A stretch of 64,000 bases of DNA from an uncultured Aquimarina sp. (GCA_947498455.1 CANMKK010000026.1:1-64000), one strand, 5' to 3'; counted from the stretch's first letter, positions 32,851-43,627 are shown. Translations and numbers: made by a program. The notes: a model not told the origin generated them from the letters alone.

Positions 32851-33855
32851 ATGGCTATAGATAATATCAGATTAGAGGTAATGCAATTACTGGAGAAGAA
32901 AATAGATGTCTTCGTAGATAAATTTTTGATTCCCATAGATAAAGTATGGCAACCCACAGATTTTTTACCTGATTCGCAAAATGAAGATACTTTTTTTGAT
33001 GAGGTAAAAGAATTAAGAGAATTGGCCAAAGAATTGCCTTATGATTTTTGGGTTGTATTAGTCGGAGATACTATTACAGAAGAGGCATTACCAACATATG
33101 AATCTTGGTTAATGGATGTAGAAGGAGTGAATCAACATGAGGATCGTAGAGGAAACGGGTGGTCTCGTTGGGTTCGTTATTGGACTAGTGAAGAGAATCG
33201 TCATGGAGATACCCTAAATAAATATTTGTATTTGTCGGGTAGGGTCAACATGATAGAAGTAGAAAGAACCACACAACATTTGATTAATGATGGTTTTGAT
33301 ATTGGAACAGATAGAGATCCATATAAAAATTTTATATACACCAGTTTTCAGGAACTTGCAACAAATATATCACATAATAGAGTAGCTAAATTAGCCAAAG
33401 GATATTCTAATAAATCGTTAGCTAAAATGTGTAAAATCATTGCTGGAGATGAGATGAGACACTTTAATGCGTACAGTGAGTTTGTGAATAATATTTTTGA
33501 AGTAGATCCTAGTCAAATGATGGTCGCTTTTAGTGATATGATGAAACATAAAATTGTGATGCCAGCACATTTTCTTAGAGAATCAGGAGAAGCCTTAGGT
33601 TCTGCTTTCGAAGAGTTTTCTTATGCTGCTCAGCGATTAGGAGTGTATACATCTCAGGATTATATTGATATTATGCAACGCTTGATTGATAAATGGGAGA
33701 TAGATAAATTGGTAGGTCTTACGGATGAGGCAGAGAAAGCAAGAGACTTTGTAATGAAGTTACCTGCTAGAATGCAACGAATCAGTGAACGTTTAGTGGT
33801 TCCCAAAGAGGTCTTCGAATTTAAGTGGGTAAATCCAGCGGTAGTAGGCAAATAA
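32851..33855 (+). CDS. Acyl-ACP desaturase (ferritin-like diiron)
   Basis: 334 aa soluble enzyme. Diiron ligands in EENRHGD and DEMRHF (ExxH repeats), with further Glu residues in the preceding helices, as in plant-type stearoyl-ACP desaturases. Introduces a double bond into ACP-bound acyl chains. Likely in an operon with plsC and the HD gene. Confidence 0.93.
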   Translation: MAIDNIRLEVMQLLEKKIDVFVDKFLIPIDKVWQPTDFLPDSQNEDTFFDEVKELRELAKELPYDFWVVLVGDTITEEALPTYESWLMDVEGVNQHEDRRGNGWSRWVRYWTSEENRHGDTLNKYLYLSGRVNMIEVERTTQHLINDGFDIGTDRDPYKNFIYTSFQELATNISHNRVAKLAKGYSNKSLAKMCKIIAGDEMRHFNAYSEFVNNIFEVDPSQMMVAFSDMMKHKIVMPAHFLRESGEALGSAFEEFSYAAQRLGVYTSQDYIDIMQRLIDKWEIDKLVGLTDEAEKARDFVMKLPARMQRISERLVVPKEVFEFKWVNPAVVGK

Positions 33856-33865
33856 TTATTTGTTT

Positions 33866-34519
33866 ATGACCAAAAATCAGATTATCAATGAAACCATCAA
33901 TTTTGTAAAAGAGCAACTTAAAGAAGCGGAAGGGGGACATGACTGGTTTCATATAGAAAGAGTTTATAAGAATGCGGTATTAATCGCCAAAGAAGAAAAT
34001 GTAGACATATTTATAGTTTCTTTAGGAGCTTTACTTCATGATATCGCTGATTCCAAGTTTCATAATGGAGATGAAACTATTGGCCCCAAAATAGCTCGCG
34101 AATTTCTTGAAAATCTAAATGTAGATGAGGATAGTATAAGTCATGTAATTCAAATTATAGAGAATATTTCTTTTAAAGGAGGAAATACCACACAAGCATT
34201 TACATCTGCAGAATTAGACGTAATTCAGGATGCAGATAGGTTAGATGCTATTGGAGCAATAGGTATTGCCAGATGCTTTAATTATGGAGGTTTTAAAAAT
34301 AGACCGTTATATGATCCAGAAATTAGCCCGAATCTAAAGATGACAAAAGAAGAGTATAAAAACTCCAAAGCGCCTACGATAAATCATTTTTACGAAAAAC
34401 TATTACTTCTTAAGGATCGAATGAATACATCTGAAGGCAAAAAAATAGCCCAGCAAAGGCATTCTTTTATGGAAGGGTTTTTAGAGCAATTTTATAACGA
34501 ATGGGAAGGTATAAATTGA
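33866..34519 (+). CDS. HD-domain phosphohydrolase
   Basis: About 217 aa; ATG 33866 preferred over TTG 33860. GGHDWFHIERV and LLHDIADSKF contain the HD metal ligands, and QDADRLDAIGAIG a later Asp. YedJ/YpgQ-type nucleotide or small-phosphate hydrolase; substrate unknown. 10 nt after the desaturase. Confidence 0.88.
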   Translation: MTKNQIINETINFVKEQLKEAEGGHDWFHIERVYKNAVLIAKEENVDIFIVSLGALLHDIADSKFHNGDETIGPKIAREFLENLNVDEDSISHVIQIIENISFKGGNTTQAFTSAELDVIQDADRLDAIGAIGIARCFNYGGFKNRPLYDPEISPNLKMTKEEYKNSKAPTINHFYEKLLLLKDRMNTSEGKKIAQQRHSFMEGFLEQFYNEWEGIN

Positions 34520-35014
34520 TGAATTACCTACCTATTTATATATAGATGTTCATATTTTTGATGATGAATGACGGTTGTTTTTTTAATCAACTAAGAAAAT
34601 ATACTAACGATATATTCTAAAGCAATGAAAAGATAATTCAATACAAAGTCTGCTAATAATTTGGCTAGTGCTATCATTTTTAAAAATTTATTTTTCCCAT
34701 TATTTTATAATAATTAATCTTGTGAGAATAGATGTATGAATCTTATTGATTAACCGAATTAAAAATAAGTTATGTGCTATCCAAGCTCTCCTATTACTTA
34801 ATGTCATATAAAGGGAAATTGTTACCCTTAAAATCTCAAAAAAATTAAAAAAGTTTAAAATTTGCTGTTTTTTTAGAAGAGTTGGGTTTTCTTTTCCTGT
34901 AGACTCTAAAGGGTAATTCAATTTGATTATAAAACATCTCAGATAAAACGAAAAATGAACAAGTTTTAACGAGAAGTATTATCCGTAAATCGTATTAGGA
35001 TTATTATAAAAGTA
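34520..35014. other. Intergenic region, 495 nt
   Basis: AT-rich, between convergent genes. Contains one solo end of the MITE-A family (34979-34995). No gene supported. Confidence 0.5.
34979..34995 (-). repeat. Solo end of MITE-A
   Basis: TTATCCGTAAATCGTAT matches the reverse complement of the left terminal inverted repeat of the 162-bp element. Confidence 0.6.
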
Positions 35015-36088
35015 TCAAAACAACTTCAATTGGTTATCTTTATAAGCCTCATGGAGATCACAGTTTAATAAAGTGTTATTTTTGATTGGAAAATATTTTT
35101 GCTTTGCGATTTTGAACATTTGGTGAATTTGTTCTGCTATTTTGCCACTTCCTTTCATTCTTTTTCCAAACTCAGTTTCATTTAAATGACCATCATGACA
35201 TTCCCTTATCTGATGTAAAATTTTATCCTTACGATCTGGTAATGTATTCTCTAACCATTTTATAAATATTTGACCAATAGCACCGTTTAATCTTACAACC
35301 GTATATCCTAAGCTTTTGGCTCCACGTTCTGAAACTTCCTTGGCTAATGATATTATTTCATGACTATTTATTGATGGTATTATTGGAGCCATCATTACAC
35401 TAGTAGGGATTCCTAAATTATTCAATTTTTCTAATGTTTCCAGACGTTTTTTAATACTCGCAGTCCTAGGTTCTAGTATTCTCCTAGTTTCTTCACTAAG
35501 GGAAGTAATAGATAAAAAAACAGAAACCAAATTGTCTCGAGCTAAATCAGACAGAATATCGATATCTCGTTGTATTAAAGCATTTTTAGTGATAATACCT
35601 ACTGGGTGACGATATTTTAAAAATACCTTTAACAACTGGCGGGTAATTTGAAGTTTTTTCTCTATTGGTTGATAGCAATCAGTATTCCCAGATAAAGATA
35701 TAGGATAGGTTTCCCATTTTTTACTTTTTAGTTTTTTTTCAAGTAATTCAGGGGCGTTTTTCTTAACCAAAATCTTGCTTTCAAAATCAAGTCCTGCTCC
35801 ATAGCCCCAATACTCATGAGAATTCCTTGCATAACAGTATACACAACCGTGTTCACATCCTTGATAAGGATTAAGTGAATATTGCATCCCCACATCCGGA
35901 CTTGTTACTTTGTTTATTATAGTCTTTGGAAATGTTTCTATAAATGTTGTTGGACTATTTCGTATGGGTTCATTTTCTTTTTGAAGATAATTAAGAAAAT
36001 CATCCCTTAGCTCATGATGATTCTTGGAGAATCGATTATGTACGTTCTCCTGCGCGCCTCTTCCCTTTATAAAGTTTTGTTCTTTCAA
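35015..36088 (-). CDS. PA0069-family radical SAM protein
   Basis: 357 aa. NPYQGCEHGCVYCYAR gives the CxxxCxxC iron-sulfur motif near residue 85, followed by GAGLDFESKILVKKNAPELL, characteristic of PA0069/Rv2578c proteins distantly related to spore photoproduct lyase. Substrate unknown. Confidence 0.9.
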   Translation of the reverse strand: MKEQNFIKGRGAQENVHNRFSKNHHELRDDFLNYLQKENEPIRNSPTTFIETFPKTIINKVTSPDVGMQYSLNPYQGCEHGCVYCYARNSHEYWGYGAGLDFESKILVKKNAPELLEKKLKSKKWETYPISLSGNTDCYQPIEKKLQITRQLLKVFLKYRHPVGIITKNALIQRDIDILSDLARDNLVSVFLSITSLSEETRRILEPRTASIKKRLETLEKLNNLGIPTSVMMAPIIPSINSHEIISLAKEVSERGAKSLGYTVVRLNGAIGQIFIKWLENTLPDRKDKILHQIRECHDGHLNETEFGKRMKGSGKIAEQIHQMFKIAKQKYFPIKNNTLLNCDLHEAYKDNQLKLF

Positions 36089-36462
36089 AACACTTTTTCT
36101 GCACTAAAAGTAATGCTTTTATTGGAATTATTCCATTTAAAAATGGAGTAATTCCAATAATGTAATTGTATTAAGAATGAAACAGTAATGTTGTGGAGTA
36201 AGGAAGTCTTCCTTTAGAAGGGAAATATAGAAGGATATTTTGTATCAGTATTATGTAGTATTAGAGAGGTAAATATATTCTATAATTTGTTTGAATAATC
36301 CAGTTTGTGAGTTGAATATCGGTCTTCTGATTTTCTGATTTTACCTTGAATACATTAATTTCTCTTAGAAGATAATACAATAAATGTTATACATTTAACC
36401 TTTAGGTGCTTTCAAGTTAGAGTTGCCTTGATCGGCTGTAATAAACATAAATCATTTTAGAT
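36089..36462. other. Intergenic region with inverted repeats
   Basis: 374 nt between divergent genes. Holds a strong inverted repeat ATTGGAATTA..TAATTCCAAT (36118-36158) and a REP-like segment AGTCTTCCTTTAGAAGGGAA (about 36205-36240), similar to 15420-15457. No gene seen. Confidence 0.5.
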
Positions 36463-37539
36463 ATGAAGAAACTTGCTTTTTTAATAGCATTTGTAGGTTT
36501 TTTTAGTTGTAAAGAACAACCAAAAGAAACAGTTGAAACTTCCATCAGGGAAGTCCAAAAAGAAGAAGTTAAGAAACCAGAAGAAACTTTTGGTATTGCA
36601 ATACATGGAGGTGCAGGAACCATACTAAAAAAAAATATGACTCCAGAAAAAGAAACAGCATATAAGGCAAAACTAGAAGAAGCGATCAAGGTAGGTCATG
36701 CAATTCTTAAGAATGGAGGAACCAGTATGGATGCCGTTCAGAAAACAATTAATGTATTAGAAGATTCTCCATTATTTAATGCCGGAAAAGGGGCAGTATT
36801 TACCAGCAAAGGTACTAACGAAATGGATGCGTCGATTATGGATGGTAATTCTCTTAATGCAGGAGCGGTAGCAGGTGTAACAACGGTTAAAAATCCTATT
36901 AACTTGGCTAGAGAAGTAATGGTTAATTCACCACATGTAATGCTTTCTGGAAAAGGAGCAGAACAATTTGCTAAAGAAAGAGATTTAGAACTTGTAAATC
37001 CCTCTTATTTCTTTACAGAAGACCGTATGAAGTCCTTGGAGCGAGTAAAGGAAGTAGAAAAAGCAAAAGAAGCTAATAAAACTGTGGCATTTTATGATTC
37101 TGTTATTAAAGATGCTAAGTTCGGTACCGTAGGTTGTGTAGCATTAGATATTCGTGGAAATCTTGCCGCAGGGACTTCTACCGGTGGTATGACAAACAAA
37201 AAATGGAATAGAATAGGAGATTCACCAATCATAGGAGCAGGAACATATGCTAATAATGCTACCTGCGCCGTATCAAGTACTGGATGGGGAGAATATTTTA
37301 TCAGAGGAATGGTGGCATATGATATTTCTGCACTTGTAGAATACAAAGGGCTTTCACTTAAGGATGCTACCAAAGAAGTGATTCAAAAAAAGCTCACCAA
37401 ACTTGGTGGTACAGGCGGTGTTGTCGCAATCGATTCTAAAGGAAATGTCTCTATGGATTTTAATACTGCTGGGATGTATCGAGCAACAATGAATGCAGAT
37501 GGAGAATTGACAGTTGGGATTTATAAAGATGAGGAATAA
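36463..37539 (+). CDS. Isoaspartyl peptidase / L-asparaginase (Ntn hydrolase)
   Basis: 358 aa. Lipoprotein signal (FLIAFVGFFSC), then IAIHGGAGT and the autoprocessing site GTVGCVALD with Thr nucleophile, followed by TSTGGMTNK and DSPIIGAGTYA. Cleaves isoaspartyl dipeptides and/or asparagine after self-cleavage into alpha and beta subunits. Predicted to be lipid-anchored. Confidence 0.93.
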   Translation: MKKLAFLIAFVGFFSCKEQPKETVETSIREVQKEEVKKPEETFGIAIHGGAGTILKKNMTPEKETAYKAKLEEAIKVGHAILKNGGTSMDAVQKTINVLEDSPLFNAGKGAVFTSKGTNEMDASIMDGNSLNAGAVAGVTTVKNPINLAREVMVNSPHVMLSGKGAEQFAKERDLELVNPSYFFTEDRMKSLERVKEVEKAKEANKTVAFYDSVIKDAKFGTVGCVALDIRGNLAAGTSTGGMTNKKWNRIGDSPIIGAGTYANNATCAVSSTGWGEYFIRGMVAYDISALVEYKGLSLKDATKEVIQKKLTKLGGTGGVVAIDSKGNVSMDFNTAGMYRATMNADGELTVGIYKDEE

Positions 37540-37581
37540 TAAAAATTCTAATCTTAGAACTATATGTAAGTAATCATAACC

Positions 37582-37609
37582 ATCCGAAAGTTTTATGCGT
37601 AAATCGTAT
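37582..37609 (+). repeat. Solo right end of MITE-A
   Basis: ATCCGAAAGTTTTATGCG followed by TAAATCGTAT, matching the last 28 nt of the full elements with one change. Confidence 0.65.
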
Positions 37610-37694
37610 AATAATGAACACTATAAAACCTTCATAAAAAAAATATGTAAAGATTTGATAATATAGGGATTACATTTGTTTAAAAACTAAAAAA

Positions 37695-37741
37695 GTAACA
37701 AGGTAACAGAAAGTATACATACATCTTTGTTACCTTGTTGA
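37695..37741. terminator. Inverted repeat, possible terminator
   Basis: 12-bp perfect arms AACAAGGTAACA / TGTTACCTTGTT with a 19-nt loop, between the asparaginase gene and the broken peptide gene. Weak T tract. Confidence 0.45.
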
Positions 37742-37749
37742 CAATAATA

Positions 37750-37950
37750 TTACGGATAAGGATAAGGGCACGCTGGAGTGTTATAACAACAATTTAATTC
37801 GTAGGACCAACAACAACGTTTATAAGGATTCCATTCAAATCCTTTATCTTCTCTACAACCTCCTGGAATTTCGACCCCTCCATTGATTTGTTTTATGTAG
37901 CGGTATTATACGTCTCTTAAACCTTAACAGGTTAAATTCTTACTTAGCAC
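37750..37950 (-). pseudogene. Broken GG-leader Cys-rich peptide gene
   Basis: One reading frame from GTG 37948-37950 gives a leader-like KQINGG double-Gly site, then a Cys-rich core (CREDKGFEW...RCCWSYELNCCY...CPYPYP) ending at TAA 37750-37752. The leader part is interrupted by two in-frame stops. The leader resembles Bacteroidetes GG-leader bacteriocin/RiPP-type precursors. No exporter or modification gene is adjacent. Confidence 0.45.
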
Positions 37951-37995
37951 CAAAAAAAAATCTTACATTTATATAGTAAATCAAAACCATTCAAT

Positions 37996-40900
37996 ATGCG
38001 ATTCCCACGTATCTTATCTCTCTTTTTATTTTCAATACTCTTATTTTCTTGTAAGAAGAAAGATGAAAAATCAATTGCCCAAGAGTTAGCTTCTGAGTTG
38101 AATAAATATCAGGATTATATTTCTGATGTATCCACAGGAGTTATCTCAGTATATGATAATGTATATGTAGTGTTGCAAAACCCTGTACAAGGCTGGGATA
38201 ATAATCAGGAATTACCTTCTAAAATGTTCTCCGTTTCGCCAAAAGTAAAAGGAAAAGTAATTGCTGTTAATAATAGAACCATTTCTTTTCAACCAGAAGA
38301 AAAATTTCAGGAAGATACGGTATATACTTTTACGCTGGATTTAGAAGATATAGTAACAGATTTAAAAGAAGATCTTGATGAAGAATTCGTTTTTAGTGTA
38401 AAAACTTTAGAGCAACAGTTTTCGATATTAACTAATAATTTGCAATCCTATAGCAAAGAATGGCAATATATTGATGGAACTATTACGGCCAGTGATCAAT
38501 TAAATTTTGATATCGCAAAGCAATTGGTATCTGTAACCCAAAAAGGAGAAAAAGTATCGGTAAAATTTAATGAATCTGCAGAGAAGAGTCGACAATTTAG
38601 TTTTAGGATAGACAGTATTAAACGTTTTGAAGATGACTCAGAAATTGTGGTTAAGTGGTCTGGTACATCTTTTGACATTAACACAGAAGGGGAAGATGTT
38701 TTTCCGGTTCCGGGTAAAAATAATTTTAAAGTTATTAGTGTTTCCGTATCCAATTTTGATACCCAATATGTAGAGATTAATTTTTCGGATCCATTAAAGA
38801 AAAACCAAAATTTTGATGGGTTAGTTACCATTTCGGGAGTCAAAAATCTAAAATATACAGTACGTGGCAATGACCTGAAAGTCTATCCTAAAAAAGAACT
38901 CAAAGGGAACCTCGAAGTAACAGTTTTTGAAGGAATACGTAGTACGGATGATTATAAACTAAAAGCAACCTATTCTGAAAATGTATCATTTCAGCAACCA
39001 AAACCAGAAGTAAGGTTGTTGCAGAGTGGTGTAATTTTACCTACTTCGGATAATCTAAAATTTAATTTTGAGGCAATTAACCTAAAAGCAGTAGAAGTTC
39101 AAGTAGTTAAGGTATATCAAGATAATGTATTGCAATTTTTGCAACAGAATGATCTGGGTGGTTCCAGTAATTTAAGAAGAGTAGCCAGACCTGTAGCAAA
39201 GAAATTGATTAACCTTCAGGAAAATGCATCTTTAAACCTGAGTAAATGGAATGCATTCGCTATTGATCTAAAAGAACTGATCGCACCTGATCCGGGAGCA
39301 ATTTATCGTATAGAATTAAAATATAGAAAAGCATACTCTCTGTATAAATGTGATGGAGAGTTAGCTAGTGATACTAGTATAGATGAATTGAGTGCTAATT
39401 ATGATGAAGAAGAAGAGTCGAGTTTTTGGGATAATTCACAATATTACTATGACGATTATTACGATTATAACTGGAATGAGAGAGAGAATCCGTGTAGTAA
39501 CTCTTATTTTCATGATAAAAAAATTGCAACTAATATTTTAGCATCTAATCTAGGTGTAATCGTTAAAAAAGGGTTGAATAATTCGTATATAATTGCAGTT
39601 AATGATATTATTACGACCAGTCCTGTAGACAATGCTAAAGTTACTTTTTATAATTATCAGCAACAAGAGGTTGGAAGAGGTACGACAGATGCGCAAGGTA
39701 TGACCGGATATGATGCAGATACACCAGCATTTTTTGCTATTGTAACATCAGGTAAGCAACAAACTTATGTAAAACTAAACGATGGAAATGCGTTGTCTGT
39801 AAGTAAGTTTGATGTTTCTGGTGTACGGTTACAAAAAGGGATCAAAGGATATATCTACGGTGAGCGCGGTGTTTGGAGACCGGGCGATACCTTATTTTTG
39901 TCATTTATGTTAAATGATAATGCCAATAAATTACCTAAAGGACATCCTGTAAAATTTGAGCTAAAAGACCCTTATGGAAAAATAACACATCAAGAGACTC
40001 AGACTTCTGGAGTAAATAATTTTTATAAGTTTATTATAAAAACTTCAGAGGAGGCCCCTACAGGTAATTGGCAGGCAAGAGTAAATGTGGGAGGTGCAAG
40101 TTTTTCTAAAACACTGAAGATAGAAACCATCAAGCCAAATCGTCTAAAAATCAAAACTACTTTTGATAGTGATGTCCTTGGAGCAAATAAGAGTGTTACA
40201 GGAAACCTGGAAGTATTATGGTTACATGGAGCAATTGCAAAAAACCTAAAAACGGATATCAATGCCCGCTTTACACCAAAAAAGACTAGTTTCAAGACTT
40301 TTCCTGGGTATACTTTTGATGACCCAACAAGAAGGTTTAGAACAGAAGAACAAGAAGTCTTCGAAGGAAAGATATCCGGAGAAGGAAAAGCCAGTTTTAC
40401 TATAAAACCCAAATTAGGTAATAAAGCGGCTGGGATGTTGCAAGCATCTTTTATTACTAAAGTACATGAAAACGGAGGTGATTTTAGTACAGACGTGGTT
40501 TCAAAAACTTTTTCACCCTATACAACCTATATAGGACTCAATGCTCCGAAAGGAGATAAAGCTCGTGGTATGCTTTTAACGGATACAAAACATAATTTTG
40601 AGATCGTATCTGTAGATGAAAAAGGAAACCCAAAGGCCACAAAAGATCTAGAAGTTTATGTGTATAAAGTAAACTGGAGGTGGTGGTGGGATGCCTCAGA
40701 AGATAATTTATCTTCTTATAATAGAAGTTCATATCATCAAGAAGTGTTTAAAACCAAAGTAACGACCAATAGTAGTGGTAAGGCAAACTTTACTTTTGAA
40801 CTAAAGTATCCCGAATGGGGGAGGTATTTGGTACGTGTGATAGATCCTAATGGAGGGCATGCTACCGGGAAAACAATATATATTGATTGGCCGGGATGGG

Positions 40901-43521
40901 CAGGGAAATCAAAAAAGAATGACCCATCTGCCGCTACCATGTTATTATTTTCTACAGATAAAAAGACATATAATGTTGGGGAGAAGGCGATCGTAACTTT
41001 TCCTTCTAGTGAAGGGGGACGAGCATTGGTAACCGTAGAAAATGGAACAGAAGTTTTATCCTCTTTTTGGGTAACTCCACAAAAGGATGAAACTAAATTC
41101 GAACTCCCTATAGACGAATTGTATACTCCTAATGTATATATCAATATTACCTTATTACAACCGCATGGATCATCAGCCAATGATCTGCCGATACGTTTAT
41201 ATGGAGTTGTCCCCATACTAGTAGAAAATCCTGAAACGAAAGTGTCGCCAATACTTACCATGCCAGATGTATTGAGACCAGAAGAAACAATAACACTAAA
41301 GGTGGGCGAAAGTAATGGGAAACCGATGACTTATTCTATTGCTATTGTAGATGAAGGCCTACTGGATCTTACTCGTTTTAAAACACCAAATCCGTGGAAT
41401 AGCTTTTATGCACGTGAGGCATTAGGGGTAAAAACCTGGGATGTTTATGATGATGTAATTGGAGCGTATGGCGGAAGTATTGATCAGATATTCTCCATAG
41501 GAGGTGATGCAGAAGCAGGAGGTAGTAAATCCAAGAAAGCCAACCGTTTTAAACCTATGGTGGTGTATGAAGGACCATTTACATTACAGCAAGGAGAAAC
41601 AAAGTCACATCAAATCAAAATACCAAAATATGTTGGTTCTGTACGTACAATGATTGTTGCTTCTGATGTTGATAAGGCTGCGTATGGTAGTGTTGATAAG
41701 GCTACGCCGGTTCGTAAACCATTAATGGTATTGACATCAATTCCTCGTAAAATTACTCCCGGCGAAAAAGTGACCATTCCTGTAACTGTTTTTGCTATGG
41801 AGAAAAAAGTGAAGAATGTAAATGTTACATTGAAACCTAATAATGGATTTTTGGTAATAGGAGAAACAACTAAGAATCTTTCTTTTACGCAGCCAGACGA
41901 AAAAATGACTTATTTTGATATCGAAGTAATAGAAGGAGCATCTATTACAGATATAGAAGTCGTAGCAAGCGGAAATGGAGAAAAAGCATCCTATAAAGTA
42001 CCAATTGATGTGGTAAACCCGAATCCGATAACTACAGAAGTCACTTCAATCGTTTTAGAGCCCAATAGCGAACAAGAATTAAATTTTGCTGCTTTTGGTG
42101 TCGATGGAAGTAATGGTACCACAATTGAATTTTCTTCGCTTCCGGCAATGAATTTTGAAGGTAGGTTAAAATACCTGATTCAGTATCCGCATGGATGTAT
42201 AGAGCAAACTACTTCTGCTGCTTTTCCGCAATTATACCTGGATGATATCTTTAGTTTGCCTTCGGATAAAAAACAAAGAATTCAGCATCATATAGAAGCA
42301 GCAATCCATAAGTTAAAACGTTTTATACAACCCGATGGAGGGATGTCTTATTGGCCGGGACATAGTAATCCTAATGATTGGGGAACTACCTATGCAGGGC
42401 ATTTCTTGTTAGAAGCTCAGAAAAAAGGATATGTGTTGCCTATTGGTTTTAAAAATAATTGGATCAATTATCAGCAACAACAAGCAAAACGATGGAGAAA
42501 CGATAATAATGATTTGGCACAGGCCTATCGATTGTATACATTGGCTTTGGCTGGCAATCCAGATTTATCATCAATGAACAGACTACGGGAAACATCTAAT
42601 CTGTCTAATAATGCCAAACTAAGATTAGCTGGGGCATACGGCTTAATAGGTCAAAAAAGTGCAGCAGATCAATTATTAAATTCTTCGAATATAGATTTTC
42701 AACCAAAGAAGAGTTATTACTATACTTATGGTTCTGTAAATCGTAATCGTGCTATGGCTTTAGAGACATTGATATCACTAGATCAAAAAAATAATGCCCA
42801 TAAAGTTGCCGTAACATTAGCAAAAGAATTGTCCGCTAAAAAGTGGATGAGTACCCAAACCACATCATATGCTTTAATGGCAATGGCTAAATATGCAGCG
42901 TATGTGGGAGGAAAAGGAGTGAATGTAAGTTATACTCTTAACGGGAAATCGACAAATGCTACTAGTGCTAAGACATTAGCAACATCCGGAGAATTAATAA
43001 TTAATAAGGATAATACATTAGTACTTAAAAATAATAAAGACAATACCATATTTGTTCAGTTGGCGACTAGTGGGATTCTTCCTGTAGGTAAGGAAAAAAT
43101 AATCCAAAGTAATTTTAATGCTATTGTAGATTATAAAACAAGAGATGGTAAAATTCTGAATATTAGTAAGCTCAGTCAAGGGACGGATTTTGTAGCAGAA
43201 GTTACTATTACCAATACGACGAATACGAAGGTACAAGATATCGCATTAACCGAGATCTTCCCATCGGGATGGGAAGTCGTTAATACGCGATTTACGGATT
43301 TTGGATCATTTAAAGCAAATAAAGTAACACATACCGATATCCGGGATGACCGTGTAAACTTTTATTTTGATCTAAAACCAAAAGAGAGTAAAATAGTTAC
43401 TTTGTTGTTAAATGCTTCTTATCTAGGAAAGTATTATTTGCCAGGAATACAATGCGAAGCAATGTACGATAATCAATATGTAGTACGAACAGAAGGAAAA
43501 TGGGTTGAGGTTATAAAGTAG
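37996..43521 (+). CDS. Bacterial alpha-2-macroglobulin (YfhM-like) lipoprotein
   Basis: 1841 aa. Lipobox signal (FLFSILLFSC), Ig-like MG domains, an MG2 segment around residues 620-720 (GVWRPGDTLFLSFML), a bait-like region, and the thioester PHGCIEQTTS near residue 1400 in an alpha/alpha toroid domain. It traps proteases in the periplasm and protects the cell wall. In most bacteria it is next to pbpC; here pbpC lies about 5 kb downstream. Confidence 0.95.
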   Translation: MRFPRILSLFLFSILLFSCKKKDEKSIAQELASELNKYQDYISDVSTGVISVYDNVYVVLQNPVQGWDNNQELPSKMFSVSPKVKGKVIAVNNRTISFQPEEKFQEDTVYTFTLDLEDIVTDLKEDLDEEFVFSVKTLEQQFSILTNNLQSYSKEWQYIDGTITASDQLNFDIAKQLVSVTQKGEKVSVKFNESAEKSRQFSFRIDSIKRFEDDSEIVVKWSGTSFDINTEGEDVFPVPGKNNFKVISVSVSNFDTQYVEINFSDPLKKNQNFDGLVTISGVKNLKYTVRGNDLKVYPKKELKGNLEVTVFEGIRSTDDYKLKATYSENVSFQQPKPEVRLLQSGVILPTSDNLKFNFEAINLKAVEVQVVKVYQDNVLQFLQQNDLGGSSNLRRVARPVAKKLINLQENASLNLSKWNAFAIDLKELIAPDPGAIYRIELKYRKAYSLYKCDGELASDTSIDELSANYDEEEESSFWDNSQYYYDDYYDYNWNERENPCSNSYFHDKKIATNILASNLGVIVKKGLNNSYIIAVNDIITTSPVDNAKVTFYNYQQQEVGRGTTDAQGMTGYDADTPAFFAIVTSGKQQTYVKLNDGNALSVSKFDVSGVRLQKGIKGYIYGERGVWRPGDTLFLSFMLNDNANKLPKGHPVKFELKDPYGKITHQETQTSGVNNFYKFIIKTSEEAPTGNWQARVNVGGASFSKTLKIETIKPNRLKIKTTFDSDVLGANKSVTGNLEVLWLHGAIAKNLKTDINARFTPKKTSFKTFPGYTFDDPTRRFRTEEQEVFEGKISGEGKASFTIKPKLGNKAAGMLQASFITKVHENGGDFSTDVVSKTFSPYTTYIGLNAPKGDKARGMLLTDTKHNFEIVSVDEKGNPKATKDLEVYVYKVNWRWWWDASEDNLSSYNRSSYHQEVFKTKVTTNSSGKANFTFELKYPEWGRYLVRVIDPNGGHATGKTIYIDWPGWAGKSKKNDPSAATMLLFSTDKKTYNVGEKAIVTFPSSEGGRALVTVENGTEVLSSFWVTPQKDETKFELPIDELYTPNVYINITLLQPHGSSANDLPIRLYGVVPILVENPETKVSPILTMPDVLRPEETITLKVGESNGKPMTYSIAIVDEGLLDLTRFKTPNPWNSFYAREALGVKTWDVYDDVIGAYGGSIDQIFSIGGDAEAGGSKSKKANRFKPMVVYEGPFTLQQGETKSHQIKIPKYVGSVRTMIVASDVDKAAYGSVDKATPVRKPLMVLTSIPRKITPGEKVTIPVTVFAMEKKVKNVNVTLKPNNGFLVIGETTKNLSFTQPDEKMTYFDIEVIEGASITDIEVVASGNGEKASYKVPIDVVNPNPITTEVTSIVLEPNSEQELNFAAFGVDGSNGTTIEFSSLPAMNFEGRLKYLIQYPHGCIEQTTSAAFPQLYLDDIFSLPSDKKQRIQHHIEAAIHKLKRFIQPDGGMSYWPGHSNPNDWGTTYAGHFLLEAQKKGYVLPIGFKNNWINYQQQQAKRWRNDNNDLAQAYRLYTLALAGNPDLSSMNRLRETSNLSNNAKLRLAGAYGLIGQKSAADQLLNSSNIDFQPKKSYYYTYGSVNRNRAMALETLISLDQKNNAHKVAVTLAKELSAKKWMSTQTTSYALMAMAKYAAYVGGKGVNVSYTLNGKSTNATSAKTLATSGELIINKDNTLVLKNNKDNTIFVQLATSGILPVGKEKIIQSNFNAIVDYKTRDGKILNISKLSQGTDFVAEVTITNTTNTKVQDIALTEIFPSGWEVVNTRFTDFGSFKANKVTHTDIRDDRVNFYFDLKPKESKIVTLLLNASYLGKYYLPGIQCEAMYDNQYVVRTEGKWVEVIK

Positions 43522-43579
43522 GTGTACAACTTTACCTAAATACTATATATATTCTTTAAAACTCTAATAAATAAAAAAC

Positions 43580-43616
43580 ACACCTCGAAAAGTTAAGTGC
43601 TTTTCGAGGTGTTTTA
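43580..43616 (+). terminator. Terminator after the A2M gene
   Basis: ACACCTCGAAAAG / CTTTTCGAGGTGT perfect 13-bp stem with TTTT. Confidence 0.9.
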
Positions 43617-43627
43617 TGCTATAGTCA

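Noticed and set aside
36118..36158. Inverted repeat as a terminator
   Set aside because: It lies between two divergent gene starts with no gene ending nearby and no T tract.
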